64,000 nucleotides of DNA from Thetidibacter halocola (GTDB lineage: Bacteria; Pseudomonadota; Alphaproteobacteria; Rhodobacterales; Rhodobacteraceae), in the NCBI RefSeq assembly GCF_018224955.1, contig NZ_JAGTUU010000001.1, positions 186,001 through 250,000 on the forward strand. Direction: 5' to 3'. Numbering within the stretch: position 1 is the first letter of the stretch; every line of letters starts with the position of its first letter. The notes beneath the pieces were generated by a model. It was not told the DNA's origin, made no database searches, and saw only the letters and a list, made by a program, of their open reading frames with translations. Made by a program: the position numbers and the translations under genes. Below, piece after piece: positions 20,513 to 29,389 of the stretch.

Positions 20513-21346
20513 ATGCTCTTGCGCTCCTTAGGCGATAAATCCCGGAGAATCGCACAACTGTCGATTGCCGCCGCTTGGCTCTTGGCAGGTTCGGCAGCGG
20601 CAGAATCACTGGCGCCGGTGTCCTGCCTGATCGAACCGCGCGAGGTCGTCCGCCTGTCGACACCCGTTGCCGGAATCGTGTCGGATGTCGCGGTGGATCG
20701 CGGCGACGTGGTGGCCGCGGGCGACCCCATTGCGCGACTCGACAGCCGGGTGGAGGAAATCCAGCGCGATCTTGCCGCGACACGCGCGCAGGACCAGTCC
20801 GGGATTCTCGGGCTCGAGGCGCGGATCGCCTTCCTGACGGAACAGGCGGACCGCACAGAGACGCTGGCCAAGCGGAACGCGGTTTCCGACACCACCGCGC
20901 GCGAGGCCGCGCTGGAAGCCGAGGTCGCGCGGCAGGAACTGGCGGAGGCCCGGGTCGCGCATGTGCTGGCCGGGCTGGAGCTGACCCAGGCAGAGGAACT
21001 GTTGCGGCAAAAACAGCTTGTGTCGCCGGTCGCGGGCGTCGTCACTGAACGCCTGCTCAATCCCGGCGAATACCGCGACGGACAGGCGCATATCGCCACC
21101 ATCGCGCGCATCGACATCCTGCGGGTCGAGGCTTTTGCCCCGATCGCCTATTTCCCCCATGTGCAACTGGGCCAGCAGGTCCTGGTGACACCCGAGGCGC
21201 CGCTGGATACGCCACGCACCGCCACGATCCGCGTGATCGACCGGGTGTTCGACGCCGCGACGGCGACATTCGGCCTGCGGATGGAGATCGAGAATGCCGA
21301 CCTGTCCCTGCCAGCCGGCCTGCGCTGCACGCTGAGTTTTCCCTGA
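20513..21346 (+). CDS. HlyD/RND-type periplasmic membrane-fusion (adaptor) protein
   Basis: The 277-residue protein begins with a signal-peptide-like segment ending around AAWLLAGSAAA. It then has a barrel-sandwich half-motif (VAGIVSDVAVDRGDVVAAGD), a coiled-coil hairpin of about 80 residues (Arg/Glu/Ala-rich, residues 75-150), the second half-motif SPVAGVVTERLLNPGE, and a short beta-barrel part. This is the layout of adaptors that link an inner-membrane pump to an outer-membrane channel, though it is short for the family. The ATG at 20513 has a GAGGGG Shine-Dalgarno; an upstream TTG at 20492 is a weaker start. No pump or channel gene is adjacent, so its partner is unknown; export of the giant protein is inference from the divergent arrangement. 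Confidence 0.8.
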   Translation: MLLRSLGDKSRRIAQLSIAAAWLLAGSAAAESLAPVSCLIEPREVVRLSTPVAGIVSDVAVDRGDVVAAGDPIARLDSRVEEIQRDLAATRAQDQSGILGLEARIAFLTEQADRTETLAKRNAVSDTTAREAALEAEVARQELAEARVAHVLAGLELTQAEELLRQKQLVSPVAGVVTERLLNPGEYRDGQAHIATIARIDILRVEAFAPIAYFPHVQLGQQVLVTPEAPLDTPRTATIRVIDRVFDAATATFGLRMEIENADLSLPAGLRCTLSFP

Positions 21347-21366
21347 AGCGGCGAGCGGAACCGCAC

Positions 21367-21389
21367 GGCCGGATCGCCTGGACCCGGCC
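21367..21389. terminator. Weak hairpin between convergent genes
   Basis: GGCCGG and CCGGCC arms are separated by 11 bases in the 58 bp gap between the adaptor gene and guaB. There is no clear T-run, so it is only a possible shared terminator. Confidence 0.25.
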
Positions 21390-21404
21390 GCGGCCAGAGA
21401 CCTG

Positions 21405-22889
<1,485 letters not shown>

Positions 22890-22931
22890 CTATTGCATGG
22901 GGGAAGGGAAAAGGAAAGGGCGCGCCGTGCC

Positions 22932-23225
22932 TCAGTGCTCGTGCTGGATCGCGGCGATCCTGTCGACCACGTGGCGCGCGTGATCCGCGACATAGGCGCG
23001 GTGCATGTCCCCGTCGACATATCGGCGAAAGCTGGCAATGTCGGCGAAATCCGCCACCAGTGCCGCGTCGTGATGGTTCGGCCCGCTGCCGACGTTCATG
23101 CCCAGGGTATGGGACAGGACCTCGGGGCTGGTCTCGCAGAGGCCGGTGACGGCCTCGCGCCACGCCTCTCGCGCCTCGGCGCAGGCGGTCGGCTTGAAGG
23201 TCACGAGAACGATATGGCGCAGCAT
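22932..23225 (-). CDS. Stress-responsive A/B-barrel (Dabb) domain protein
   Basis: The 97-residue protein starts MLRHIVLVTFKP and contains the histidine-rich stretch of Dabb proteins around SGPNHHDAALVADFADI, followed by YVADHARHV. This ferredoxin-like dimeric fold is found in stress-induced and ring-modifying proteins of mostly unknown function. A strong GGAGGTGATCC Shine-Dalgarno precedes the ATG. It lies just upstream of guaB on the same strand with a 78 bp gap, so co-transcription is possible. The substrate, if any, is unknown. Confidence 0.8.
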   Translation of the reverse strand: MLRHIVLVTFKPTACAEAREAWREAVTGLCETSPEVLSHTLGMNVGSGPNHHDAALVADFADIASFRRYVDGDMHRAYVADHARHVVDRIAAIQHEH

Positions 23226-23403
23226 GGATCACCTCCGGTGGGTCACGGGATCGCAAGAGCCCGACGCCGGGAACGGTACAGGCCGCGCCGGTGCCGCCGC
23301 TCTTACCAGACGCCTTTTCCGACGGCAGCGCAACGAATAGTTCCGACGCCCCTTGTTGCCCGCGCAAGGCCCGATAGTCTGGCCTCACGCAAGGAGACGC
23401 CCC

Positions 23404-24357
23404 ATGACCCACGGATACCAGACCGGCCGCCTGAACCTGCCTTTCACGGGCATCTGCACCTTTGCCAAGGCACCCCATGTCGCCGACTGGGACGCAATCG
23501 ACGCCGACGTGGCGGTGCTGGGCGCGCCCTTCGACGCCGGAACGCAATGGCGGGCCGGCGCGCGCTTTGGCCCGCGCGGCGTGCGCGAGGCCTCGACACT
23601 CTTCAGCTTCGGCCATGCCGGGGCCTATGACCACGAGGACGACGCGGTCTACCTCGACGGCGTGCGGATCGTCGACATGGGCGATGCCGACATCGTCCAC
23701 ACCGATACGCTGAAAAGCCATGCCAACATCCGCGCGGGCGTCGAAGCCGCGCTGAAGGCGGGCGCCCTGCCCGTCACCATCGGCGGCGATCATTCCGTCA
23801 ACATCCCCTGCATCGAGGCCTACGAGGGCCACGCGCCCTTCCACATCCTGCAGATCGATGCGCACCTGGATTTCGTGGACGAGCGCCACGGCGTGACGCG
23901 CGGTCATGGCAACCCGATGCGCCGCGCCTCGGAAAAGCCCTGGGTCAGCGGGTTGACGCAGGTGGGCATCCGCAACGTGTCGTCCACCGCCCGAGAGGGC
24001 TATGAGGATGCTCGCGCGCGCGGATCCGACATCCTGTCGGTGCGCCAGATGCGCAAGCTGGGGCCCGAGGCGACGGCGGCGCGCATCCCGGCGGGCGTGC
24101 CGGTCTACATCACCATCGACATCGACGCCTTCTGCCCGTCCATCGCGCCGGGAACCGGCACGCCCAGCCACGGCGGCTTCCTGTATTACGACGTGCTGGA
24201 ACTGTTGCAGCACACCGTGCGCGCGCATGAGGTTGTGGGCATCGACCTGGTCGAGGTGGCGCCCGACTATGACCCCACCGGCTCCACGTCGATCCTGGCC
24301 GCGCAGGTTCTGCTGAACCTGCTGGGATTCATCTTTCACGCCCGAAAGACAGGCTGA
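23404..24357 (+). CDS. Agmatinase-like ureohydrolase (arginase family)
   Basis: The 317-residue protein has all the binuclear-Mn ligand motifs of the arginase/agmatinase family: GGDHSVN, DAHLDFVDE and IDIDAFCPS, followed by IAPGTGTPSHGG and VEVAPDYDPTG. Members hydrolyse agmatine, guanidinobutyrate or related guanidino compounds to an amine plus urea. The exact substrate cannot be told from motifs. The start at MTHGYQTGRL was chosen because AAGGAGAC lies just upstream; an in-frame start 51 bases earlier lacks this. It stands divergent from the Dabb gene and upstream of a CoA-transferase. Confidence 0.88.
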   Translation: MTHGYQTGRLNLPFTGICTFAKAPHVADWDAIDADVAVLGAPFDAGTQWRAGARFGPRGVREASTLFSFGHAGAYDHEDDAVYLDGVRIVDMGDADIVHTDTLKSHANIRAGVEAALKAGALPVTIGGDHSVNIPCIEAYEGHAPFHILQIDAHLDFVDERHGVTRGHGNPMRRASEKPWVSGLTQVGIRNVSSTAREGYEDARARGSDILSVRQMRKLGPEATAARIPAGVPVYITIDIDAFCPSIAPGTGTPSHGGFLYYDVLELLQHTVRAHEVVGIDLVEVAPDYDPTGSTSILAAQVLLNLLGFIFHARKTG

Positions 24358-24466
24358 GCGCCTGCCGTCGCGGCAGCAAGCCGCCTATTCCGCACTGCGG
24401 CACTGGACGTCACGCGCCGGACACGGTCCTGTTGTCTTCGAGCAGAAAAACAGCGGAATCGCACCC

Positions 24467-25621
24467 ATGACCCAGCCCCTGGCCGGATACATCATCCTTG
24501 ACCTGACCCACGTCCTGGCGGGTCCTTTCTGCACCATGACGCTGCTGGATCTCGGCGCCCGCGTCATCAAGGTGGAAAAGCCCGGCAGCGGCGACGACAC
24601 CCGCGCCTTTCCGCCCTTCAAGGACGGCAAATCGGCCTATTTCGCAGCGCTGAACCACGGCAAGGCCTCGATCGCGCTGGACCTGAAGAAGGAAGAGGAC
24701 TGCAAGACCTTCGAGGCGCTGCTGACGCGTGTCGACGTGATCGTCGAGAACTTCCGCCCCGGCGTGATGGACAAGCTTGGCTATGGCTGGGACGACCTGC
24801 ACGCGGCCTTTCCCAAGCTGATCTATGGTTCAGTGTCGGGATTCGGCCATACGGGTCCGGATGCCAGGAAACCCGCCTATGACATGGTCGTGCAGGCGCG
24901 CGGCGGGGTCATGTCGATCACCGGCGAAAAGGGCCGCGACCCGGTGCGGGTGGGCGCCAGCATCGGCGACATCGTGGCGGGCATGTTCCTGGCGCAGGGC
25001 ATCCTTGCCGCGCTGGTCGACCGCGAGCGCGGCGCCAAGGGGCGCAAGGTGGACGTGTCCATGCTGGACAGCCAATTGGCGATCCTGGAACACGCGGTGG
25101 CGATCACCACCGTCACCGGCAAGCCGCCCGGGCCCAGCGGCGCGCGCCATCCTTCGATCACCCCGTTCGAGACCTTCCACGCCTCCGACGGGCTGTTCGT
25201 GATCGCGGCCGGCAACGACAAGCTGTTCGAAAAGCTCTGCATCACGCTGGACCTGCCGATCTCGGACGATGCGCGCTTTGCCAGCAATGCCGCGCGCTGC
25301 GACAACGCGCGGCTGCTGAAACGCCTGATCGAGGCGGTGACGCTGGAACACACCCGCGCGCACTGGATCGCGAAACTGAGCGCGGCAGGCGTGCCCACCG
25401 GGCCGATCCAGACCGTTGCCGAGGCGCTGAAGGATCCGCAGATCCTGGCGCGCAACATGGTGGTGGACGTGCTGGACAAGAACGGGCGCGCGGCCTTCAA
25501 GGCAGCGGGCAACCCGATCAAGCTGTCCGACATGACCGACCCGACCACGCGCCGCCCGGCACCCGACCTGGACGGCAGCCGGGGCGAGATCCTGCGCTGG
25601 CTGGAGAACGGCCGGACATGA
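24467..25621 (+). CDS. Family III (CaiB/BaiF) CoA-transferase
   Basis: The 384-residue protein begins with LDLTHVLAGPFCTMTLLDLGA and carries VIKVEKPGSGDD and ENFRPG, landmarks of formyl-CoA/carnitine-type CoA-transferases. The predicted catalytic aspartate is Asp168 in VGASIGDIVAG, matching Asp169 of characterised members. Such enzymes move CoA between an acyl-CoA and a free carboxylate. Neighbours do not reveal the acyl group. The Shine-Dalgarno is weak (GCGGAAT). A SnoaL-like gene follows after 71 bases. Confidence 0.92.
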   Translation: MTQPLAGYIILDLTHVLAGPFCTMTLLDLGARVIKVEKPGSGDDTRAFPPFKDGKSAYFAALNHGKASIALDLKKEEDCKTFEALLTRVDVIVENFRPGVMDKLGYGWDDLHAAFPKLIYGSVSGFGHTGPDARKPAYDMVVQARGGVMSITGEKGRDPVRVGASIGDIVAGMFLAQGILAALVDRERGAKGRKVDVSMLDSQLAILEHAVAITTVTGKPPGPSGARHPSITPFETFHASDGLFVIAAGNDKLFEKLCITLDLPISDDARFASNAARCDNARLLKRLIEAVTLEHTRAHWIAKLSAAGVPTGPIQTVAEALKDPQILARNMVVDVLDKNGRAAFKAAGNPIKLSDMTDPTTRRPAPDLDGSRGEILRWLENGRT

Positions 25622-25692
25622 GGCTGGCGGATGTCTGTTGACGGCCAGGTGTCGGGACCCCACGCTCAGGATAACAAAGTGGAGGGCCCGTC

Positions 25693-26112
25693 ATGCGCAA
25701 GACCGAAGAGATCGTTCGCCAGTTCCATGAATCCTGGGACCTGCGCGATCCGGAACGCAGCGTCGCCGTGATCGCCGAGGATTGCCAGTTCGAGGATGTG
25801 GCGCGCAGCGAACGCCAGATTGGACCCGATGGCTACCGGATGGACTATGAACGCTGGCGCAAGGCCTTCCCGGACGGAGAGGTCAAGGTGACGAACGTGA
25901 TCGTCGACGGCGACCGGGCCGTGGTGGAATTCGTCAACCGCGGGACCCATACCGGGCCGCTGCAATCGTCGCTCGGCACCTTCGAACCCACTGGACGCCG
26001 ACAGGAGCCGCGGTATTGCAGCGTGATGCGGGTCAAGGACGGCAAGGTCGTCGAAGGGCGCGACTATTATGACGCCACCACGATCGCCCGGCAACTCGGC
26101 TTGCTGGACTGA
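25693..26112 (+). CDS. SnoaL/NTF2-like protein
   Basis: The 139-residue protein has the cone-shaped NTF2-like pattern: an N-terminal helix (EEIVRQFHESWD), DCQFEDV, an acidic strand pair around VIVDGDRAVVEFV, and a terminal DGKVVEGRDYYDA. SnoaL-like proteins include cyclases, isomerases and many of unknown role. The GGAGGG Shine-Dalgarno is close to the ATG. It may be co-transcribed with the CoA-transferase. Function is not predictable. Confidence 0.75.
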   Translation: MRKTEEIVRQFHESWDLRDPERSVAVIAEDCQFEDVARSERQIGPDGYRMDYERWRKAFPDGEVKVTNVIVDGDRAVVEFVNRGTHTGPLQSSLGTFEPTGRRQEPRYCSVMRVKDGKVVEGRDYYDATTIARQLGLLD

Positions 26113-26137
26113 ACCCCGCTTCGCCGCTCGGGCGCGC

Positions 26138-26548
26138 TCAGGCCGCTGCGGCGGCCTCTGCCCTGATCCGTTCGATCATCGCGCGCAGGCCGTTGCTGCG
26201 CTGGGCGGAGAGGTGATCGTGCAGGCCCAGCCGGCCTAGTTCGGCGCGGGCATCCACCCCGCCGACCTCGGCCAGCGGCAGGCCGTCATACAGCCGGTGC
26301 AGCAGCGCGATAAGACCCTTGACGATCAGCGCGTCGCTGTCGCCCTGGAAATGGAACGCACCGCCCTCGGGCGTCATGTGCAGCCAGACCTGGCTGGCGC
26401 AGCCCTCGACCTTTGTTGCCGGCACCTTCAGCGCGTCGGGCAGCGGCTCCATCGCCTTGCCCATCTCGATCACCATGCGATAGCGGTCTTCCCAGTCTTC
26501 GAGGAACTCGAAATCCTCGACCACCTCTTCGAAGGCTGCCTGTGCCAT
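26138..26548 (-). CDS. sufE: SufE-family cysteine desulfuration protein
   Basis: SufE accepts persulfide sulfur from the cysteine desulfurase SufS for Fe-S cluster assembly. The acceptor cysteine is Cys50 in KVEGCASQVWL. The family's opening (FEEVVEDFEFLEDWEDRY) and closing Leu-Gly-Leu helix region are present. I chose the start at MAQAAFEE, which has AGAGAGG upstream; a longer in-frame start adds 24 basic residues unlike the family. The 136-residue length is normal. The suf operon is not here, but bolA and grxD lie about 1 kb away. Confidence 0.9.
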   Translation of the reverse strand: MAQAAFEEVVEDFEFLEDWEDRYRMVIEMGKAMEPLPDALKVPATKVEGCASQVWLHMTPEGGAFHFQGDSDALIVKGLIALLHRLYDGLPLAEVGGVDARAELGRLGLHDHLSAQRSNGLRAMIERIRAEAAAAA

Positions 26549-26668
26549 GCCACACCTCTCTTTCCGCTGTCGAGTTAGGCGCTGTGCGCGTGAAGGTCCA
26601 GCACCTCGCACGCTTTTCAAGCGCGACGGAATGGGTTAACCCAAGGCACAGGCAGGAAAGGCGACCTC

Positions 26669-27172
26669 ATGGGCAGAGCGGCTCTCATCCTCATTCTTTC
26701 GGGCGCACTGGTGGCGGGCTGCGGCGGCTTTGGCGAGTCGCGGTTCAATCCGATGAACTGGTTCGGCCGCAGCGTGTCGACGCCGGTCGATCCCAACGCG
26801 ACAGTCAACCCGCTGATTCCCCAGCGCAGCGAGTCGGTCCTGCGGCGGCCAAGGCAGGACGCGGCCTATGCCGGATCGCTGGTCGGCGAGGTGACAGAGT
26901 TGCTGGTCGAACGGCGGCCGGGCGGCGCGATCATCCGCACGACAGGTGTGGCCGACTACCAGGGCCCCTTCGAGCTGCGCATGGTCCCGGTCGAGGACGC
27001 CGGCGACGGCGTGCTGGCCTACGAGTTCCGCGCCTACCAGGCGCCCGGCCCACGCGGCACCGACCTGTCGCGCACCGTGACCGCGGCGGTCTGGGTGACC
27101 GACTCGGAGCTTGCCGGAATCCGCACGATCAGCGTCAAGGGCGCCCGCAACGAGCGCACATCGCGCCGCTGA
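26669..27172 (+). CDS. Putative lipoprotein, conserved hypothetical
   Basis: The 167-residue product begins with a hydrophobic signal and a lipobox LVAGCGG, so Cys18 is the probable lipidated residue. The mature part has FNPMNWFGRS and a C-terminal domain of mixed charged and beta-prone text (VGEVTELLVERRPGGAIIRTTG, TDLSRTVTAAVWV). I do not recognise a characterised family. AGGAAAGG lies upstream of the ATG. It sits between sufE (divergent) and bolA (same strand), which may be chance. Confidence 0.7.
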   Translation: MGRAALILILSGALVAGCGGFGESRFNPMNWFGRSVSTPVDPNATVNPLIPQRSESVLRRPRQDAAYAGSLVGEVTELLVERRPGGAIIRTTGVADYQGPFELRMVPVEDAGDGVLAYEFRAYQAPGPRGTDLSRTVTAAVWVTDSELAGIRTISVKGARNERTSRR

Positions 27173-27236
27173 TCGTCTTGCAGCCCCGGCTGCGCGGCAC
27201 TAGATTTCCTGCAAGACCACCAGCGGAGACCCGTTC

Positions 27237-27473
27237 ATGCCGATGCAAGCCCAGCAAATCGAAGACCTCCTGCGCGAGAGCTTTCCCAATGCCCGCATCG
27301 TCGTCGAGGGAGACGACGGTGTGCACATGTCGGCGATGGTGGTGGACGAAAGCTTTCGTGGCCTGAACCGCGTGCAGCAGCAGCGCGCCGTCTATGCCGC
27401 GCTCAAGGGCAAGATGGACGGCCCGGCCGGCGAGCTGCACGCGCTGGCCCTGACCACCAAGGCGCCCGACTGA
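27237..27473 (+). CDS. bolA: BolA-family protein
   Basis: The 78-residue protein has the BolA layout: a first helix IEDLLRESFPNARIVVEGD, the strand HMSAMVVDESFRGLNRVQQQR and a final ALALTTKAP. BolA proteins bind monothiol glutaredoxins through a shared [2Fe-2S] cluster and act in iron regulation and Fe-S trafficking. The stop overlaps the next start (TGATG), and the monothiol glutaredoxin follows that gene, which supports the partnership. An internal ATG two codons downstream is an alternative start. Confidence 0.9.
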   Translation: MPMQAQQIEDLLRESFPNARIVVEGDDGVHMSAMVVDESFRGLNRVQQQRAVYAALKGKMDGPAGELHALALTTKAPD

Positions 27474-27721
27474 TGGGTTCCCTGACCGGCATCGTGATCC
27501 TCTGCGCGCTGATCCTGGTCGTGGCCGGGCTGCGCGCGGTGCAGGCCGTGCGCGACGACCGCGAACGCGGCACGCGCGGATCCGAGCCGGGCAAGGGCTT
27601 TCACGTGATCGACGCCTCCTATCATTCCGGCGGCAGCGGGGGCGGGCATTCGACACAATATCGCGTGCCCCGCGATCCGCAGGACTACGCCCGCCTTTTC
27701 ATTCCGAAGGACAAAAGCTGA
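27473..27721 (+). CDS. Small membrane-anchored protein between bolA and grxD
   Basis: The 82-residue product has one N-terminal transmembrane segment (IVILCALILVVAGLRAV), then a charged stretch (RDDRERGTRG), a Gly/Ser/His-rich linker and a C-terminal tail rich in Pro, Arg and Asp ending in IPKDKS. It overlaps bolA by one base at its start and grxD by one base at its end (TGATG both times), so the three are probably translationally coupled. I do not recognise the family. A role next to Fe-S carriers at the membrane is inference from position only. Confidence 0.8.
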   Translation: MGSLTGIVILCALILVVAGLRAVQAVRDDRERGTRGSEPGKGFHVIDASYHSGGSGGGHSTQYRVPRDPQDYARLFIPKDKS

Positions 27722-28095
27722 TGACCGACACCGCAACCGATGCCAAGACCAAGATCGATGAAACCGTGAAGTCGCATGACGTGGTGCTTTACATGAAAGG
27801 CACCAAATCCATGCCGCAATGCGGCTTTTCCAGCCGCGTGGCGGGTGTTCTGAACTACATGGGCGTCGAATTCCACGACGTGAACGTGCTGGCCGACGAG
27901 TCGCTCCGCCAAGGGATCAAGGACTATTCCGACTGGCCGACCATCCCTCAACTCTACGTCAAGGGCGAGTTCGTGGGCGGCTGCGACATCATCACCGAGA
28001 TGACCCTGTCGGGCGAGCTTGACGCGCTGTTCGAACAGAACGGCGTGACCTATGACAAGGCGGCGGCGGAGAAGATCCGCGAAGCCAACGCCTGA
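27721..28095 (+). CDS. grxD: Monothiol glutaredoxin (Grx4/GrxD type)
   Basis: The 124-residue protein carries the single-cysteine active site CGFS (Cys34) after MKGTKSMPQ. It also has WPTIPQLYVKGEFVGGCDI, the glutathione-binding and cis-proline region of the family. Grx4-type proteins carry a bridging [2Fe-2S] cluster with glutathione and a partner such as BolA, passing clusters to acceptors. It is the last gene of the bolA / membrane protein / grxD unit and is followed by a strong terminator. Confidence 0.95.
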   Translation: MTDTATDAKTKIDETVKSHDVVLYMKGTKSMPQCGFSSRVAGVLNYMGVEFHDVNVLADESLRQGIKDYSDWPTIPQLYVKGEFVGGCDIITEMTLSGELDALFEQNGVTYDKAAAEKIREANA

Positions 28096-28117
28096 GTTCG
28101 GACGACGGAAACTAGAT

Positions 28118-28149
28118 ACGGGCGGGAGAGATCCCGCCCGTTTCCTTTT
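28118..28149 (+). terminator. Rho-independent terminator after grxD
   Basis: A 10-bp perfect stem (ACGGGCGGGA with TCCCGCCCGT), a GAGA loop and a TTTCCTTTT tail follow grxD by about 22 bases. It also faces the end of zapA on the other strand. Confidence 0.85.
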
Positions 28150-28176
28150 GCCCCCATGCCGGCCGCGCGAGGCCGG

Positions 28177-28578
28177 TCAGACCGACAGCTTTTCCTCGAT
28201 CGTCTCGGCCAGCGCCTCGGCGCGTGCGGTCAGTTCGGCCAGCGCGTCTGTCACGTCGTCGGGGATCACCGGCACCTCGACGCGCTCGGGTTCGGGCGGC
28301 GGCGCGTCGCGCAGCGCGCGCAGTTCCGCCGACAGCGCCGACAGCCGGTCCTCGGCCTCGCGCAGCCGTTCCTCCAGCCCGGCGGTCTTGTCCGCCAGCA
28401 TCAGCCCCGCCATCAGCAGCATCCGCGCCTCGGGCATCCGCCCGATCTGCTCCACCAGCACCTGTGCCTCGGCGTCCAGCAGGCCGGCGGCGGCCTGGAG
28501 ATAGGGTTCCTCGCCCTGCTGGCAGGCCACCTCGAAGGTGCGGTTGCCGATGGCGATCTCGACTTCGATCTGGGACAT
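28177..28578 (-). CDS. zapA: Cell-division protein ZapA
   Basis: ZapA bundles FtsZ filaments at the Z-ring. The 133-residue protein opens with SQIEVEIAIGNRTFEVACQQGEE, the ZapA globular head pattern. Its long C-terminal part (residues 55-133) is a coiled coil with Ala/Leu/Glu heptads, broken by a proline-rich APPPEPERVEVP stretch. It is longer than E. coli ZapA (about 109 residues) owing to this insert. Its ATG overlaps the stop of the upstream coiled-coil gene (TGATG). Confidence 0.88.
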   Translation of the reverse strand: MSQIEVEIAIGNRTFEVACQQGEEPYLQAAAGLLDAEAQVLVEQIGRMPEARMLLMAGLMLADKTAGLEERLREAEDRLSALSAELRALRDAPPPEPERVEVPVIPDDVTDALAELTARAEALAETIEEKLSV

Positions 28579-29129
28579 CAGACACTCTCCTCTTGGCCGT
28601 GGGATCCGGCGGCCTCGGCCAGGATCGGGGTCAGCGCACTCATCAGCGCCTGCGCCTCGGCGGCATCAACCGCGCGCGCGGCGCGCAGCGAGTCGAGTTC
28701 GGCCAGGATCGCCTTGTTGATCAGGTGCGGCTCGCCCACGCCCTTGGCATTGGCCTCGCGCAGCGCCTGGCTGACCTCGCGCAGGGCGTCGTTGGCCTGA
28801 CGCAAGCGCTGCATTTCGGCATCCAGCCCCGCCACGGCCTCGCGCTGCGCGGCAATCTGTTCGCGCAACGCGGCGGTGTCTCCGCCCTCGCCGGTGCGGG
28901 CCTTGAGCAGGCGCACACGCTCTTCCAACTGAGCATTGGCGAGACGTTCCTCGTCCAGCGCCTCCTGCAAGGCGCGCAGTTCCTCCGGGTCGGCCTCGGG
29001 CGCGGCCGCGGGTGGCGGCTCTGCCACCGGCATCGGCGCGGCCCCCGGCGGCTCATACCCTTCCACCGTGCGGCCGATGCGTTCCAGCGCCTGCGCCAGT
29101 CGCGTTTGCAAGTTTTCGATGCTGCTCAC
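28578..29129 (-). CDS. Coiled-coil protein upstream of zapA (ZauP-like candidate)
   Basis: The 183-residue product begins [19 protein letters not shown] from a GTG at 29129 with AAAGGGG nearby. A Pro/Ala-rich linker ([19 protein letters not shown]) follows, and then a nearly continuous coiled coil (residues 45-165; [33 protein letters not shown]). In Caulobacter, a coiled-coil partner of ZapA (ZauP) is encoded directly upstream of zapA, and the same order with a TGATG overlap is seen here. Assignment as its counterpart is inference from position and coiled-coil character. A longer in-frame start would add Arg-rich text unlikely to be coding. Confidence 0.7.
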   Translation of the reverse strand: MSSIENLQTRLAQALERIGRTVEGYEPPGAAPMPVAEPPPAAAPEADPEELRALQEALDEERLANAQLEERVRLLKARTGEGGDTAALREQIAAQREAVAGLDAEMQRLRQANDALREVSQALREANAKGVGEPHLINKAILAELDSLRAARAVDAAEAQALMSALTPILAEAAGSHGQEESV

Positions 29130-29323
29130 ATCCACCCCTTTCCGCGCCCCGCCGATGCGGCCGGGCGGCCTGTTCCCGCCTGTCCGGGGCCCTCGCCTGC
29201 GAATCGCCCCGTTCCTCTCTGGAAAAAAGTTTACCAAGCGCCGCCGGAAATTGCGCCCCCTTGCGTTCCAATGCCTTACGGCGCGGCTTTCACACGCCAT
29301 CGGGGCGGACCCGCGCCACGCGC

Positions 29324-29351
29324 TTGCAACTGCGCGTCACGCTGGTATTGA
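29324..29351 (+). promoter_or_regulatory. Possible tkt promoter
   Basis: TTGCAA and TATTGA are separated by 16 bases and lie about 40 bases before the tkt start, in the 260 bp divergent gap between the zapA operon and tkt. The rest of that gap shows no hairpin or RNA gene that I can see. This is only a match to loose -35/-10 patterns. Confidence 0.3.
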
Positions 29352-29389
29352 GCCTGCACATCGCCATGCTGCCAGAGGATCCGCCTGTC

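Noticed and set aside
28096-29389. A 6S RNA gene near zapA
   Set aside because: Downstream of zapA there are only about 80 bases, occupied by the grxD terminator, and the 260 bp upstream gap shows no long rod-like pairing by eye.
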